The notes beneath the pieces are model-generated. The model worked only from the letters and a program-made list of their open reading frames with translations, did not search any database and was not told where the DNA came from. Positions 39,994 to 49,375 of a stretch of 58,046 bases of DNA are shown here, piece after piece (within the stretch, counting starts at the first letter, position 1; each line of letters opens with the position of its first letter). Both the position numbers and the translations under genes were made by a program. Where the stretch lies: the NCBI GenBank assembly GCA_021819525.1, contig JAKAQW010000002.1, positions 1-58,046 on the forward strand. The letters are read 5' to 3'. This DNA is from Actinomycetes bacterium. GTDB lineage: Bacteria; Actinomycetota; Acidimicrobiia; Acidimicrobiales; UBA8190.

Positions 39994-40584
39994 GTGCTTT
40001 CACTGGACCCCGCGAAGCTGCTCGTGGTGCTGTTGGTAGCCCTCGTCGTCCTGGGCCCCGACAAGCTGCCGCGCGCCGCTCGCCAGGCAGGGGCAGCGTG
40101 GAGCCAGCTCCGCCAGTGGCGGACTCGGCTCGAGGAGGAGGTGCGGGGCAGCTTTCCCGACCTGCCGTCGACGGACGTCATCACCCAGGCGGTCCGCTCC
40201 CCACTGAGCTTCTTGGACCACCTCGCCGACGGCCATGTCGCCGACGGCCATGTCGCCGGCGAGGATGCGGCCGCTGGCACGGCGCCGACCACTGCCGGCG
40301 CGCTGGGGGTTGCCGGTTCCACGGAACCACTCAGCTCGGCCGGCAGGGAAGCGGGTTCGACCGACCAGCCGGCGGGGGACGTCGCGGGGGCTGGTGCGGG
40401 GGAGACGCCCTGGGCACAGCCGGCGGGGGCTGGTGCGGGGGAGACGCCCTGGGCACAGCCGGCGGGGACTGGATCCGACGCCAGGTGGGCTGCGACCGAC
40501 CACGACCGTGTCGACCAGGTCGGACTGCCGAACCCGCGGGTTCCTTACGACGCCCTTCGCGTCGGTGACCCGAGCATGAACTGA
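39994..40584 (+). CDS. tatA: Sec-independent translocase protein TatA/TatB family
   Basis: A short hydrophobic N-terminal helix (LLVVLLVALVVLGPDKLP) is followed by the amphipathic helix (RAARQAGAAWSQLRQWRTRL); LGPDKLP is the family hinge. The length (196) and acidic second helix fit TatB as well as TatA. The C-terminal 110 residues are low complexity and include ADGHV twice and a perfect 39-bp tandem repeat (AGAGETPWAQPAG twice). GTG 39994 has TAGACT six bases upstream. tatC starts 14 bp downstream. Confidence 0.85.
   Translation: MLSLDPAKLLVVLLVALVVLGPDKLPRAARQAGAAWSQLRQWRTRLEEEVRGSFPDLPSTDVITQAVRSPLSFLDHLADGHVADGHVAGEDAAAGTAPTTAGALGVAGSTEPLSSAGREAGSTDQPAGDVAGAGAGETPWAQPAGAGAGETPWAQPAGTGSDARWAATDHDRVDQVGLPNPRVPYDALRVGDPSMN
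40384..40461 (+). repeat. 39-bp perfect tandem duplication in tatA
   Basis: Copies at 40384-40422 and 40423-40461 are identical by eye and encode the same 13 residues in frame; a partial third copy follows. Perfect identity suggests a recent event. Confidence 0.95.
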
Positions 40585-40598
40585 GAGCAGGAAGCACC

Positions 40599-41357
40599 GT
40601 GGCCCCCCGAGTCCTGGTCCGCCTCCGCCGGGAGAACAGGCCCAATCCGGACGCCATGACGCTCGCCGAGCACATCGGCGAGCTCCGCACCCGGGTGCTG
40701 GTCTCCGCGACGGCAGTGCTCATCGGTGGGGTCGTGGCCTTCTTCTCCTACCAGTCGATCCTGAGCTTCCTCCAGCACCCCTACTGCCAGGTGGCAGGTG
40801 CGCGCCACTGCGCCTTCTACGTGACCACCCCGCTGCAGGGGCTGAGCATCCGGATGAAGGTGGCGACTTACGGAGGGATCTTCCTGGCCTCGCCAGTGGT
40901 GCTTTGGGAGATGTGGCGTTTCGTCACGCCAGGCCTCGAACCGAAGGAGAAGCGGTACCTGGCCCCCTTTGTCGGGTTCTCGTTCCTCCTGTTTGCGTTC
41001 GGTGTTGCCTTGGCCTATTTCATCTTTCCCCATGCTCTTTCGTGGTTGGCCAGCATCGGCGGTCCGAGCCTGCGTGAGATCTACAGCCCCACCAGCTATC
41101 TGGGGCTCATCCTGGCGCTCATGGCACTGTTCGGCATCTCGTTCGAGTTCCCGCTGGTGCTGATAGGCCTGGAGCTGCTCGGTCTCGTCCGCCCGCAGAC
41201 CCTGTCGAAGGGGCGACGGTGGGCGTTCGTGCTCATCGTGGCGGCCGCAGCGGTGTTCGTGCCCAGTGGCGATCCTTTCTCGATGCTGGCCATGGCCGTA
41301 CCGCTGTACGTGTTCTACGAGCTGGCTATCGTCGCTGGCCGTATCCTGGCTCGGTGA
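40599..41357 (+). CDS. tatC: Sec-independent translocase protein TatC
   Basis: The 252-residue receptor for twin-arginine signal peptides has six membrane helices. MTLAEHIGELRTRVLVSATA is the N-terminal family motif with the conserved Glu, followed by FYVTTPLQGLSIRMKVATYG, SPVVLWEMWRFVTPGLEPKE and FGISFEFPLVLIGLELLGLV. GTG 40599 lies 14 bp after tatA. The gene's first helix region shows nothing odd. helY starts 37 bp downstream, with a possible TATCCT promoter inside the 3' end of tatC. Confidence 0.95.
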   Translation: MAPRVLVRLRRENRPNPDAMTLAEHIGELRTRVLVSATAVLIGGVVAFFSYQSILSFLQHPYCQVAGARHCAFYVTTPLQGLSIRMKVATYGGIFLASPVVLWEMWRFVTPGLEPKEKRYLAPFVGFSFLLFAFGVALAYFIFPHALSWLASIGGPSLREIYSPTSYLGLILALMALFGISFEFPLVLIGLELLGLVRPQTLSKGRRWAFVLIVAAAAVFVPSGDPFSMLAMAVPLYVFYELAIVAGRILAR

Positions 41358-41394
41358 CGCTCTCGCGCCGCCCGGCCCCGAGCGGCCCGGCACG

Positions 41395-43443
41395 GTGATA
41401 TCTCATCCATTCGCTCTCGACCCCTTCCAGCAAGAGGCAGTCGCCGCTCTGGAGCGAGGGGCGTCGGTGCTGGTCTCGGCCCCGACCGGGGCCGGCAAGA
41501 CCGTGGTGGCGGAGCACGCGGTGGCCCAGGCCCTAGAGCGTGGCGCGAAGGCGTTCTACACGACGCCACTGAAGGCGCTGTCGAACCAGAAGTTCGGCGA
41601 GCTGCGCCGGCGCTACGGACAGCGCAACGTCGGGCTCCTGACCGGCGACGTGGCCGTGCAGGCTTACGCACCAGTGGTGGTCATGACCACCGAGGTCCTG
41701 CGCAACATGCTCTTCGCCGGCTCCCCGCAGCTGCACGGTCTCGGGGTGGTGGTCCTCGACGAGGTGCACTACTTGCAAGATCCCTACCGCGGATCGGTGT
41801 GGGAGGAGGTCATCGTCCTGACCCCAGCGGAAGTGGTGCTGGTCTGCCTGTCGGCCACGGTGTCGAACGCCCAGGAGCTTGGCGCGTGGCTGCGCTCCGT
41901 GCGCGGCCCGACCGAAGTGGTGGTCGAGACACGACGCCCGGTGTCCTTGCACAACCATCTCGCAGTGGCTGAACGAGGCAGTCACCGGATCGAGCTGGTG
42001 CCGGTGCTGCGAGACGGATCGTTGCACCCTGCCGCTGCCCGTCTCGACAGCCAGGTCGCCCGCATGGCGCGCCGGCCCGGTGGGCTCCGCCACGGCCGCT
42101 TCGTCACGCCGCGACGAACCGAGCTGGTCGAGGCCCTCGCAGAGCGCGATCTCCTGCCCGCCATCGTCTTCATCTTCAGCCGAGCTGCCTGCGACGACGC
42201 CGTGGCCCAGTGCCTGGCCGACGGGATCCGGTTGACCGGCGCAGGCCAACGGGCCGAGATCCGCCGCCGCTGTGAGCGCCATACCGAAGGCTTGCCCGAC
42301 GACGAATTGCGTGCCCTTGGCTATGCGCGGTGGGCAGCCGGCTTGGAAGCCGGAGTGGCTTCCCATCACGCTGGTCTGATCCCGGCGTTCCGGGAGGCGG
42401 TCGAGTCGTGCTTCGCCGACGGGCTGATCGGCGTCGTCTACGCGACCGAGACCCTGTCGCTCGGCATCAACATGCCGGCGCGGACAGTGGTGGTCGAACG
42501 CTTGACCAAGGTTCGCGACAGCGGTCGATCGGCGCTCACGTCGGGGGAGTACGCCCAGCTCACCGGTCGGGCGGGCCGGCGAGGCCTGGACCAGTGGGGT
42601 CATGGCGTGGTCCTGTGGTCGCCGCACGTGAGCGCGGCGGACGTAGCGAGGCTTGCCACCCTGGCACCACCGGCGCTGCGATCGTCGTTCCGACCCACCT
42701 ACAACCTGGCCGCCAACCTGGTGCGGCGGTACCCGCAGGATCAGGCTCGGACCATCGTCGACCGATCGTTCGCCCAGTTCCTCGGCGGGAAGCACCCCCG
42801 AGCGCTCTCCCAGCGCCTGGATCGGATGCTCACCTTGCTCCGGCGGTGGGGCTACGTCGAGACCGAGGCCTGGCAGCTGACGCGGCGTGGCCGGACGCTG
42901 GTACGGATCTACCACGAGTCGGACTTGCTGGTGGCCGAGGCGCTGGCCTCGGGCGTCTTCGACGACCTCGATCCGGACGAGCTGGCCGGCGTGGTCTCGG
43001 CGTGCACCTTCGAGGTTCGCACGCCACGGAGCCGGCCCCTCGCGATGCCACCGGGTCAGATGCCCGACCGCCTGCGGGCACTGCACGCGCTCGCCGACCA
43101 GCTGCGAGAAGACGAGGAGCGCAGCCATCTGGCTGCCACTCGGATCCCAGACGGCAGCTTCGCCGAGATGGCGTGGCGCTGGGCCAGGGGCCAGCACCTG
43201 CCGCGGGTGCTGCAGCGGGGCGAGCTCGCCCCCGGCGATTTCGTCCGCACCGCGCGCCAGCTGGTGGACCTGCTGCGCCAGCTGGCGGTGGTGGCCGCCG
43301 ACCCGCAGACCGCCAGATCCGCTGCGACGGCGGCCGAGGCTCTCGACCGGGGCGTCGTGGCCAGCACCCCAGGAGCCTGGGAGACTGACGAAGCCGAGAC
43401 AGCGCCGTCGGGGATCCCCGCCTCCAGCCCGCTGTCGCCGTAG
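41395..43443 (+). CDS. helY: Ski2/Mtr4-like superfamily 2 RNA helicase (HelY type)
   Basis: The 682-residue protein carries FALDPFQQEAVAALERGASV, Walker A APTGAGKT, KALSNQKFGELRRRYGQRNV, the DEVH box VVLDEVHYLQDPYRGSVWEE, SATVSN, and C-terminal motifs VASHHAGLIPAFREAVESCF and QLTGRAGRRGLDQWGH. It is shorter than M. tuberculosis HelY (906 residues as I recall), so part of the C-terminal region is missing or reduced. GTG 41395 is the start; longer in-frame starts would run into tatC. In actinobacteria helY is commonly near tatC and pafA, as here. Confidence 0.9.
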   Translation: MISHPFALDPFQQEAVAALERGASVLVSAPTGAGKTVVAEHAVAQALERGAKAFYTTPLKALSNQKFGELRRRYGQRNVGLLTGDVAVQAYAPVVVMTTEVLRNMLFAGSPQLHGLGVVVLDEVHYLQDPYRGSVWEEVIVLTPAEVVLVCLSATVSNAQELGAWLRSVRGPTEVVVETRRPVSLHNHLAVAERGSHRIELVPVLRDGSLHPAAARLDSQVARMARRPGGLRHGRFVTPRRTELVEALAERDLLPAIVFIFSRAACDDAVAQCLADGIRLTGAGQRAEIRRRCERHTEGLPDDELRALGYARWAAGLEAGVASHHAGLIPAFREAVESCFADGLIGVVYATETLSLGINMPARTVVVERLTKVRDSGRSALTSGEYAQLTGRAGRRGLDQWGHGVVLWSPHVSAADVARLATLAPPALRSSFRPTYNLAANLVRRYPQDQARTIVDRSFAQFLGGKHPRALSQRLDRMLTLLRRWGYVETEAWQLTRRGRTLVRIYHESDLLVAEALASGVFDDLDPDELAGVVSACTFEVRTPRSRPLAMPPGQMPDRLRALHALADQLREDEERSHLAATRIPDGSFAEMAWRWARGQHLPRVLQRGELAPGDFVRTARQLVDLLRQLAVVAADPQTARSAATAAEALDRGVVASTPGAWETDEAETAPSGIPASSPLSP

Positions 43444-43446
43444 TCT
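43441..43446 (+). promoter_or_regulatory. -10 element before the ThyX-like gene, overlapping the helY stop
   Basis: TAGTCT starts at the helY TAG stop and is nine bases from ATG 43456, so the leader would be at most a few bases. Confidence 0.4.
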
Positions 43447-43455
43447 TGCCGCAGC

Positions 43456-45270
43456 ATGCTTCCCTACGCCGAAGAACGGTTCACAGACGACGAGGCCGAC
43501 GTGCTGCGCCGGTACGTCACCAACCTCGAAGGGCCGGTGTTCGCACTCGTGAACCTGCCCGAGGTGGTGAAAGGCGCGCTTTTCGCCCGGTACTCGCGCT
43601 CGTCGAAGAGCCTGCGGCGCCTGTTCCTCGACGAGTTCGTCGGCGACCTCGACGTGCGCGGTGACGCCGGCGTGGACGCCACTGTCGGCCTGAAGCGGGC
43701 CGAGGCGCTTTACGACCGGGTGTTCCTGGAGTACGGCGACGACTCCGTCGCCCAGCTCGGAGGGGTGCACCTGGCCTGTGAGCAGGCATCGAACGTGCTG
43801 ACCAAGGTGCTCGAGCGGGGGCGGCTCATGGCCTACCTCGAGCAGTCGACCCGCTACATCGGCTACGACAGCCGGCTACCGACGGGTCACTACCGCTACC
43901 ACCGCGATCCCGAGGTGCTCGCCTCGGCGCTCGGCGCCCGCTACGTCGGGGACATGGACCGCATGTTCGACACCTACGCCTCGTTGCTGCCCGCGCTCAC
44001 CACCTGGCTCGGTCAGCGCTTCCCGCGGCACCCCGGAGAGGCCGAGATCCCCCATCGATCGGCCGTCCGGGCAAAGGCCCTCGACTTGCTGCGCGGCCTG
44101 CTACCGGCTGGCTCGCTGTCCAATGTCGGCGTCTACGGCTCGGCCCAGAGCTACGAGCGGCTGGTCATGCGCCTGCGGGCTCATCCGCTGCCCGAGGCCC
44201 GGAACTACGCCGAGCTGGTCCTCGACGAACTGCGCAAGGTCGTGCCGTCCTTCTTGAGCAGGCTCGACCGTCCCGAGCGCGGCGGTGCGTGGGTGGCGCA
44301 CCTCCAGGCGACGGCGGGTGCCACTGAGGAGATCATCGGCCGGCTGTGGCCCGACGCCGTCGCTGGGACCCGCTCACGGCCACGCGCAGATGCGCGATCT
44401 GACGACGGCGCTGCTCCAGACGCCCGAGGTCCCGGATCCTGGCACGCGGGCGCGTCGGGGAACCCGGGACCACCCAGCGTGCAGCTCCTGGAGTGGGATC
44501 CAGACGGTGAGGCCAAGGTGCTCGCAGCTGCGTGCTACGAGCACAGCACGCTCTCCGGCTCCGAGCTGGCCCGGCGCGTCGCGGACCTCGGACCAGCCGA
44601 GCGCGACGAGCTGCTCTCGGCGTACGTGGGGGAGCGCACGAACCGCCGGCACCTGCCGGGACGGGCTTTCGAGCGGACGTCGTACCGCTTCGAGGTGATC
44701 TGCGACTACGGGGCGTTCCGGGATCTCCAGCGTCACCGTCTGCTCACCATCGAGTGGCAGCCGCTGACGCCGGCACTCGGTGCTGGCGTCCCTGAGCTGG
44801 TCGAGGAGGCCGGGTTCGCCGGGGACTACCGGGCCAGCTTGGATCGATCCCACGATCTGTACACCGCCATGGCGTCGCGCTGGCCGGCACAGGCGACCTA
44901 TGCGGTGGCGCTCGGGTACAGGGTGCGGTTCTCCTTGCAGTTGAACGCCCGTGAGGCGATGCACCTGATCGAGCTGCGCTCGGGACGCCAAGGGCATCCG
45001 GCTTATCGCTCCGTGGCCCACCAGATGCACCGGCTCATCGCCGAGCAGGCCGGGCATCGGGCCTTGGCCAGGGCCATGGCCTTCGTCGACTACAGCGCCC
45101 CCGATCTCGAACGCATGGATGCCGAGACGCGGTCCCACCTCCGGCGCACCGTGCTGCCAGGGAGCACACCAGCAGCTGTGGTGCCCTCGGGTGCGGAGCC
45201 AGCAACCTCGGACCATGCCGGGGCCGAGGCGGCGGGCGCCGATCGGGCAGGGGCAGCGGTCAGCCCCTGA
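43456..45270 (+). CDS. Duplicated ThyX-fold protein (FAD-dependent thymidylate synthase-like)
   Basis: This 604-residue protein contains two ThyX-like halves joined by a disordered linker (about residues 300-340). Half one has DDSVAQLGGVHLACEQASNV and RGRLMAYLEQSTRY, which aligns with the ThyX motif RHRxxSxNExSxRY but has His, Ser and Asn replaced. Half two has RHRLLTIEWQPLT, keeping RHR but losing the rest, and SLQLNAREAMHLIELRSGRQ. Neither half keeps the complete motif, so thymidylate synthase activity is doubtful; binding of flavin or dUMP by a composite site is possible. The C-terminal 40 residues are low complexity. ATG 43456 lies nine bases after TAGTCT. Confidence 0.75.
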   Translation: MLPYAEERFTDDEADVLRRYVTNLEGPVFALVNLPEVVKGALFARYSRSSKSLRRLFLDEFVGDLDVRGDAGVDATVGLKRAEALYDRVFLEYGDDSVAQLGGVHLACEQASNVLTKVLERGRLMAYLEQSTRYIGYDSRLPTGHYRYHRDPEVLASALGARYVGDMDRMFDTYASLLPALTTWLGQRFPRHPGEAEIPHRSAVRAKALDLLRGLLPAGSLSNVGVYGSAQSYERLVMRLRAHPLPEARNYAELVLDELRKVVPSFLSRLDRPERGGAWVAHLQATAGATEEIIGRLWPDAVAGTRSRPRADARSDDGAAPDARGPGSWHAGASGNPGPPSVQLLEWDPDGEAKVLAAACYEHSTLSGSELARRVADLGPAERDELLSAYVGERTNRRHLPGRAFERTSYRFEVICDYGAFRDLQRHRLLTIEWQPLTPALGAGVPELVEEAGFAGDYRASLDRSHDLYTAMASRWPAQATYAVALGYRVRFSLQLNAREAMHLIELRSGRQGHPAYRSVAHQMHRLIAEQAGHRALARAMAFVDYSAPDLERMDAETRSHLRRTVLPGSTPAAVVPSGAEPATSDHAGAEAAGADRAGAAVSP

Positions 45271-45329
45271 GCTCCCGCGCGGCCAGATCTCCGAGTGACC
45301 CACGAGCACGGGGGGTGCACCGCAGCAGA

Positions 45330-45335
45330 TATGCT
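45330..45335 (+). promoter_or_regulatory. Candidate -10 for the DUF4193 gene
   Basis: TATGCT lies 47 bp before ATG 45382; the predicted leader carries GAAGGG just before the start. Confidence 0.4.
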
Positions 45336-45381
45336 CCCCCGGCGTCACGACCTGGCGACGCAGCACTCCCGAAGGGCACGA

Positions 45382-45858
<477 letters not shown>

Positions 45859-45937
45859 CCGTGCTCGCATCGGCGCTGCGGGCGACGGCGTGGGGGCCGA
45901 CCGGAGGCAACCGACCCAGATGGCGAGGAGGTCCGAC

Positions 45938-46789
45938 ATGACCGAACGAGCGAGCCCGTCGCAGCGAGCATTGGACCTTCTGGTGTACGCACCGACCGGC
46001 TTGCTGCTCACCGTGGCGGAAGAGCTGCCGCAGCTGGCGGCCAAGGGCCGGCGTCGTGTCGAAGGCCAGGTCACCACCGCCCGCGTGGTCGGCCAGTTCA
46101 GCGTGCAGCTCGCTCGTCGGCAGATCCGTGCTCGTCGGCGGCGACCAGCGCGGACGGAGAGCTCGGGCTCCGGAACACCGACAGCGGCGGCGTCAGACCC
46201 ACGATCGACGAGCACGGCTACGTCGACGGGCTCCGCGTCGGGAGATTTGGCCGCTGCCCGAGGTGTCAGGCATCAGCCGTCGGGCTCACCGGTGACAGAG
46301 CGGCCGAGGGGCGCAGACGGTAGCCAGCCACTTCGCAGCGCTTCCCCGTCGGCTCGGGGCGCACGAGACGCCCCCACATCGCCGGCAGGCGACGTGTCGT
46401 CGCTCTCGGGAGGATCGTCGTCGGCAAGTCGACCACGATCCACGAGGGCTGCCGGGTCTGCGCAAGCCCGTCGAACTGCGAGGGGCACGGCATCTGGAGG
46501 TGCATCTCGCTCGTCGGGGTCGTCGCCCTCAGCTATAGAGGGTGCCACCGAGATGCTCGGCATCCCCGGGTACGACAGCTTGTCGGCTTCCCAGGTCGTC
46601 CAGCGGCTCCCCGGCCTGTCACCGGCCGATCTTCGTCGGGTGCACGACCACGAGGTGTCCCATCGCCATCGCCGCACCATCTTGAACCGAGCCGAGCAGC
46701 TCCTCGACGGTGCCGGCGAGCCCAACGATGCCAGTGCTCTCGGCGGCGTCGGCGAGCGAGATGGTGCCGGCACTCTCGACGACGCCTGA
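45938..46789 (+). CDS. Unknown protein with low-complexity middle and conserved C-terminal helical domain
   Basis: The 283-residue product has an N-terminal amphipathic region (RALDLLVYAPTGLLLTVAEE) and a basic helix, a Ser/Arg/Thr-rich middle of about 130 residues, and a compact C-terminal domain: TEMLGIPGYDSLSASQVVQR, LPGLSPADLRRVHDHEVSHR, RRTILNRAEQLL. That last domain resembles helix-hairpin-helix-like repeats in small actinobacterial proteins; I cannot name it. ATG 45938 has GGCGAGGAGG upstream. It overlaps the next reading frame slightly. Confidence 0.7.
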   Translation: MTERASPSQRALDLLVYAPTGLLLTVAEELPQLAAKGRRRVEGQVTTARVVGQFSVQLARRQIRARRRRPARTESSGSGTPTAAASDPRSTSTATSTGSASGDLAAARGVRHQPSGSPVTERPRGADGSQPLRSASPSARGARDAPTSPAGDVSSLSGGSSSASRPRSTRAAGSAQARRTARGTASGGASRSSGSSPSAIEGATEMLGIPGYDSLSASQVVQRLPGLSPADLRRVHDHEVSHRHRRTILNRAEQLLDGAGEPNDASALGGVGERDGAGTLDDA

Positions 46790-47273
46790 CCCTGGCGTGG
46801 AAGGCGTCCGCTGGGCAGGACCCGACGACGAGGCGGTGTGCGCCGAGCTCTGCCGGAAAGGACTTACCGAAGCCCAGGAGCGTCGCGGGGGTGCCATCCT
46901 CGTCCGCAGGGAAGCCGACCTCGCCGGCACGGCGCTCTTGCGCCCGGGGGGTCTCCGGCGCCTGATGAGCGATCCCGGCCGCCTGGCGATCGTCGGGACC
47001 GTCGACGGCGTGGTGGTGGGGTTGCTGGTCGCGAGGCTCGACGACGTCCGCGGGACCGCTCTTGGGGTAGTGGAGCTGTGCTACGTCGAACCCGAGGCCC
47101 GAGGCGTCGGGGTCGGCCGAGCCCTTGTCGACGCGGCGGGGTCCTGGGCGACCGAGCGAGGGTGCCGTGGCTTGGACGTGCCGGCGTTGCCCGGGGACCG
47201 AGCAGCCAAGCAGCTGCTGGAGGCGGCCGGCTTCCAGGCCCGAGCGCTCGTCATGCACCGTCGCCTGCCATGA
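46761..47273 (+). CDS. GNAT-family N-acetyltransferase
   Basis: The 170-residue protein has the acetyl-CoA binding pattern of GNAT enzymes: VVELCYVEPEARGVGVGRAL (motif A with the R/Q-x2-G-x-G/A loop) and later AAKQLLEAAGFQARALVMHR. The acceptor is unknown. ATG 46761 overlaps the preceding gene by 29 bp; GTG 46797, eight bases after that gene's stop, is an equally good start and begins directly at the domain (VEGVRWAGPDDEAV). Confidence 0.8.
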   Translation: MVPALSTTPDPGVEGVRWAGPDDEAVCAELCRKGLTEAQERRGGAILVRREADLAGTALLRPGGLRRLMSDPGRLAIVGTVDGVVVGLLVARLDDVRGTALGVVELCYVEPEARGVGVGRALVDAAGSWATERGCRGLDVPALPGDRAAKQLLEAAGFQARALVMHRRLP

Positions 47274-47412
47274 GCCGATCACGGACCGCTCACCGGCTGG
47301 GCATCGGCGTGCCGGGCTGCAGCTACCTGCCGGTCGCCGGCCACCTGCGAAGCGGCCGTCGGCGGATCACGAACCGTCCACGAGGCGGTCGTCGGCCGCT
47401 CGCCAGGCGGCT

Positions 47413-47841
47413 GTGAGCCGTCCGCGCCCCGAGCTCAGCGTCGGCGCGGTCGTGGTGTGCGACAGGCGCTTGCTGATGGTGCGGCGCGCGCACCCACCGG
47501 CTGTCGGGCGCTGGTCGCTGCCCGGCGGCCGAGTGGAGTGGGGGGAGACATTGGCCGTCGCCGTGGAGCGGGAGCTAGCCGAGGAGACCGGCTTGCACGG
47601 ACGGTGTGCTGCGGTGGTGGGCTGGGTCGAGCGGATCACACCCGAGCACCACTTCTTCATCGTGGACCTGGCGGTGACCGTCGAGCAGGCCTCGGACCTA
47701 CGGGCCGGGAGCGACGCCGCCGACGTGGCCTGGGTGCCGCTCACCGACCTCGAGCGCTGGCCGCTCGTAGACGGCCTGGCGGACTTCTTGGCGGACCACG
47801 GGGTCACGCCCCGCGGCCGCTCGTCCGGGCGGGGCAGGTAG
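47413..47841 (+). CDS. Nudix hydrolase
   Basis: The 142-residue protein carries a full Nudix box: GGRVEWGETLAVAVERELAE followed by ETGL, giving the GX5EX7REUXEEXGU pattern. It hydrolyses a nucleoside diphosphate linked to another group; MutT-like or ADP-ribose/NADH types are all possible. GTG 47413 begins right at the first beta strand (RPELSVGAVVVCDRRLLMVR). The 139 bp before it after the GNAT gene are Arg-rich if translated and look non-coding. Confidence 0.88.
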   Translation: MSRPRPELSVGAVVVCDRRLLMVRRAHPPAVGRWSLPGGRVEWGETLAVAVERELAEETGLHGRCAAVVGWVERITPEHHFFIVDLAVTVEQASDLRAGSDAADVAWVPLTDLERWPLVDGLADFLADHGVTPRGRSSGRGR

Positions 47842-47898
47842 CACGGCTCGCCACGGCGCTCCGCTCCGGCGCAGCGCTGGCAGCCGACCGGGAGCGGT

Positions 47899-49362
47899 TC
47901 AGATCCGGCGGGCGACGGGGGCCGGGCGCCGCGGTCCCGGTGGCGGCGGTATGCGCAAGCCTAGGAGCCTGGCCAGCTCCGGGACGAGGCCCGCGGCGCG
48001 ATGGGCTGCAGAGCGCAGCTGGTCGTCGGCGTCCTTGGGCAGCGCGGCGGGCCGGACCGTCCGGCGCACCGGCGAGTCCACGACGGCTCGGAGCAACGCC
48101 AGCCACTGATCAGGGAACAGGTCTGCCACCATGGCGGCACCGGCTTGCTCGGCCAGGCGAACGGCCAGCTCGGCAGGTAGGCGGGCCGCGTGCTCTGGTG
48201 GCTTGCTCGAGATGCTGAGCGCGTCGAGGACCCGTCCGTCGTCGAGCGCTTTGGTGATCCGGGCCAACCAGGCGTCGCGCATGGCGGTGACCCGCTCCTG
48301 CAGGCTTTGGCGCAGCGTGGCAGCCAGGGCGCGACCTTCGTCGTCCAAGGTGACAGTGGTGGCCGAGGTGATGATCGAGCGCAGCTCGCGCAAGGGCGTC
48401 TCGCGTCCGGCGTCGCGTGCGGTGACGGCCCGGTCCATCCAGATGGCCACGTTCACCTTCGGCAGCAGTGCCTCTGCCATGGCCAGCAACGGCTCGGGGG
48501 CCACCTCGCCGCGGCCTTCGCTTCGAGCCCGAGCGTTCTGCTCTTCGATCGCCTGGCGCACCCGGGGGATGCCGCCACGCAAGAGCTGCTCGGCCACCGG
48601 GAGCTGCTCGGGACGGAGCTCCGCCAGTGCCTCGTTGCGGTACTTCGTGGACTGGGCGACGTGACGTCGGCCCCGCTCGGATCCCGAGCTGTACCCCGGG
48701 ACCGACCCGTTCCGGCGGGCCGGAGCACTCCCGCGCCGCTCGATGCCGGCTGGACCTCGCTCGATGCCGGCTGGACCTCGCTCGATGCGGGCTGGACCTC
48801 GCTCGCCGCCGGCAGGACGGCGCTCGCCGGTGGGCGCACGGTGCCCACCGGCGTTGCCGGGGTCGGGGCCTCGACGATGCCCCGGGCTCGCTTCCGATGC
48901 CCCGGTCGGCGCTGCGGATGCCGGTTGGCGTGGACCCCCCGGGCGTCGCGGCGACGGCTGGCGGGTCTCGCCATCTCGCTCGGGACCGGCGCGTCGAGCG
49001 CGGCCCGGCGCTGCCCCCGGTCGGCCCGGCGCGTCCCGCCGCTCTCCGCTTGGTGGACGGCGGCTCGAAGCGAAGGTGACCGACACCCCGTCTGTCGGGC
49101 GCCCTGAGCCGATGACCTCGATACGCTGCACCCGGGGGGCTGCAGTGGGGGAGGCGGTGGTCTTTAGCGGGAGGACGGAGGTCACGGTGATACCGTCGAC
49201 GCCGACCTCCACCTCCGCCCGCAACTGGAGGCCCACCACGCCGTCAGGCGGCACCAAGGAGGCGTCGACGACCCCCTTGGGTTGGCGGGCACCCGCCGCG
49301 CGCCAAGTCCACGTGTCGTCGTCCCGGCGGCTGGTGAGCTCGATGTCGATGCGACTGGCCAT
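47899..49362 (-). CDS. Unknown protein with N-terminal beta domain and C-terminal helical domain
   Basis: About 487 residues. The first 100 form a beta-rich domain (SRIDIELTSRRDDDTWTWRA, VVGLQLRAEVEVGVDGITVT). A Pro/Arg/Gly-rich linker with 21-bp repeats (GPAGIER) occupies about 110-240. The C-terminal 230 residues are helical and include YRNEALAELRPEQLPVAEQL and LFPDQWLALLRAVVDSPVRR. I do not recognise a named family; the composition is cytosolic. ATG 49362 lies 13 bp after the diguanylate cyclase stop, and TAGCCT overlaps that stop, ten bases before ATG. The two genes probably form an operon. Confidence 0.7.
   Translation of the reverse strand: MASRIDIELTSRRDDDTWTWRAAGARQPKGVVDASLVPPDGVVGLQLRAEVEVGVDGITVTSVLPLKTTASPTAAPRVQRIEVIGSGRPTDGVSVTFASSRRPPSGERRDAPGRPGAAPGRARRAGPERDGETRQPSPRRPGGPRQPASAAPTGASEASPGHRRGPDPGNAGGHRAPTGERRPAGGERGPARIERGPAGIERGPAGIERRGSAPARRNGSVPGYSSGSERGRRHVAQSTKYRNEALAELRPEQLPVAEQLLRGGIPRVRQAIEEQNARARSEGRGEVAPEPLLAMAEALLPKVNVAIWMDRAVTARDAGRETPLRELRSIITSATTVTLDDEGRALAATLRQSLQERVTAMRDAWLARITKALDDGRVLDALSISSKPPEHAARLPAELAVRLAEQAGAAMVADLFPDQWLALLRAVVDSPVRRTVRPAALPKDADDQLRSAAHRAAGLVPELARLLGLRIPPPPGPRRPAPVARRI
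48739..48822. repeat. 21-bp tandem repeat, four copies, in the linker of the unknown gene
   Basis: CTCGATGCCGGCTGGACCTCG starts at 48739, 48760, 48781 (one change) and 48802 (more diverged). On the minus strand it encodes RGPAGIE heptapeptides in frame. Confidence 0.95.
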
Positions 49363-49375
49363 GCGGCGCCTCAGG

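Noticed and set aside
37353-40322. A 989-codon open frame on the minus strand opposite pafA and the signal peptidase gene
   Set aside because: Composition is that of an antisense shadow, it spans two well-supported plus-strand genes, and it has no recognisable domain.
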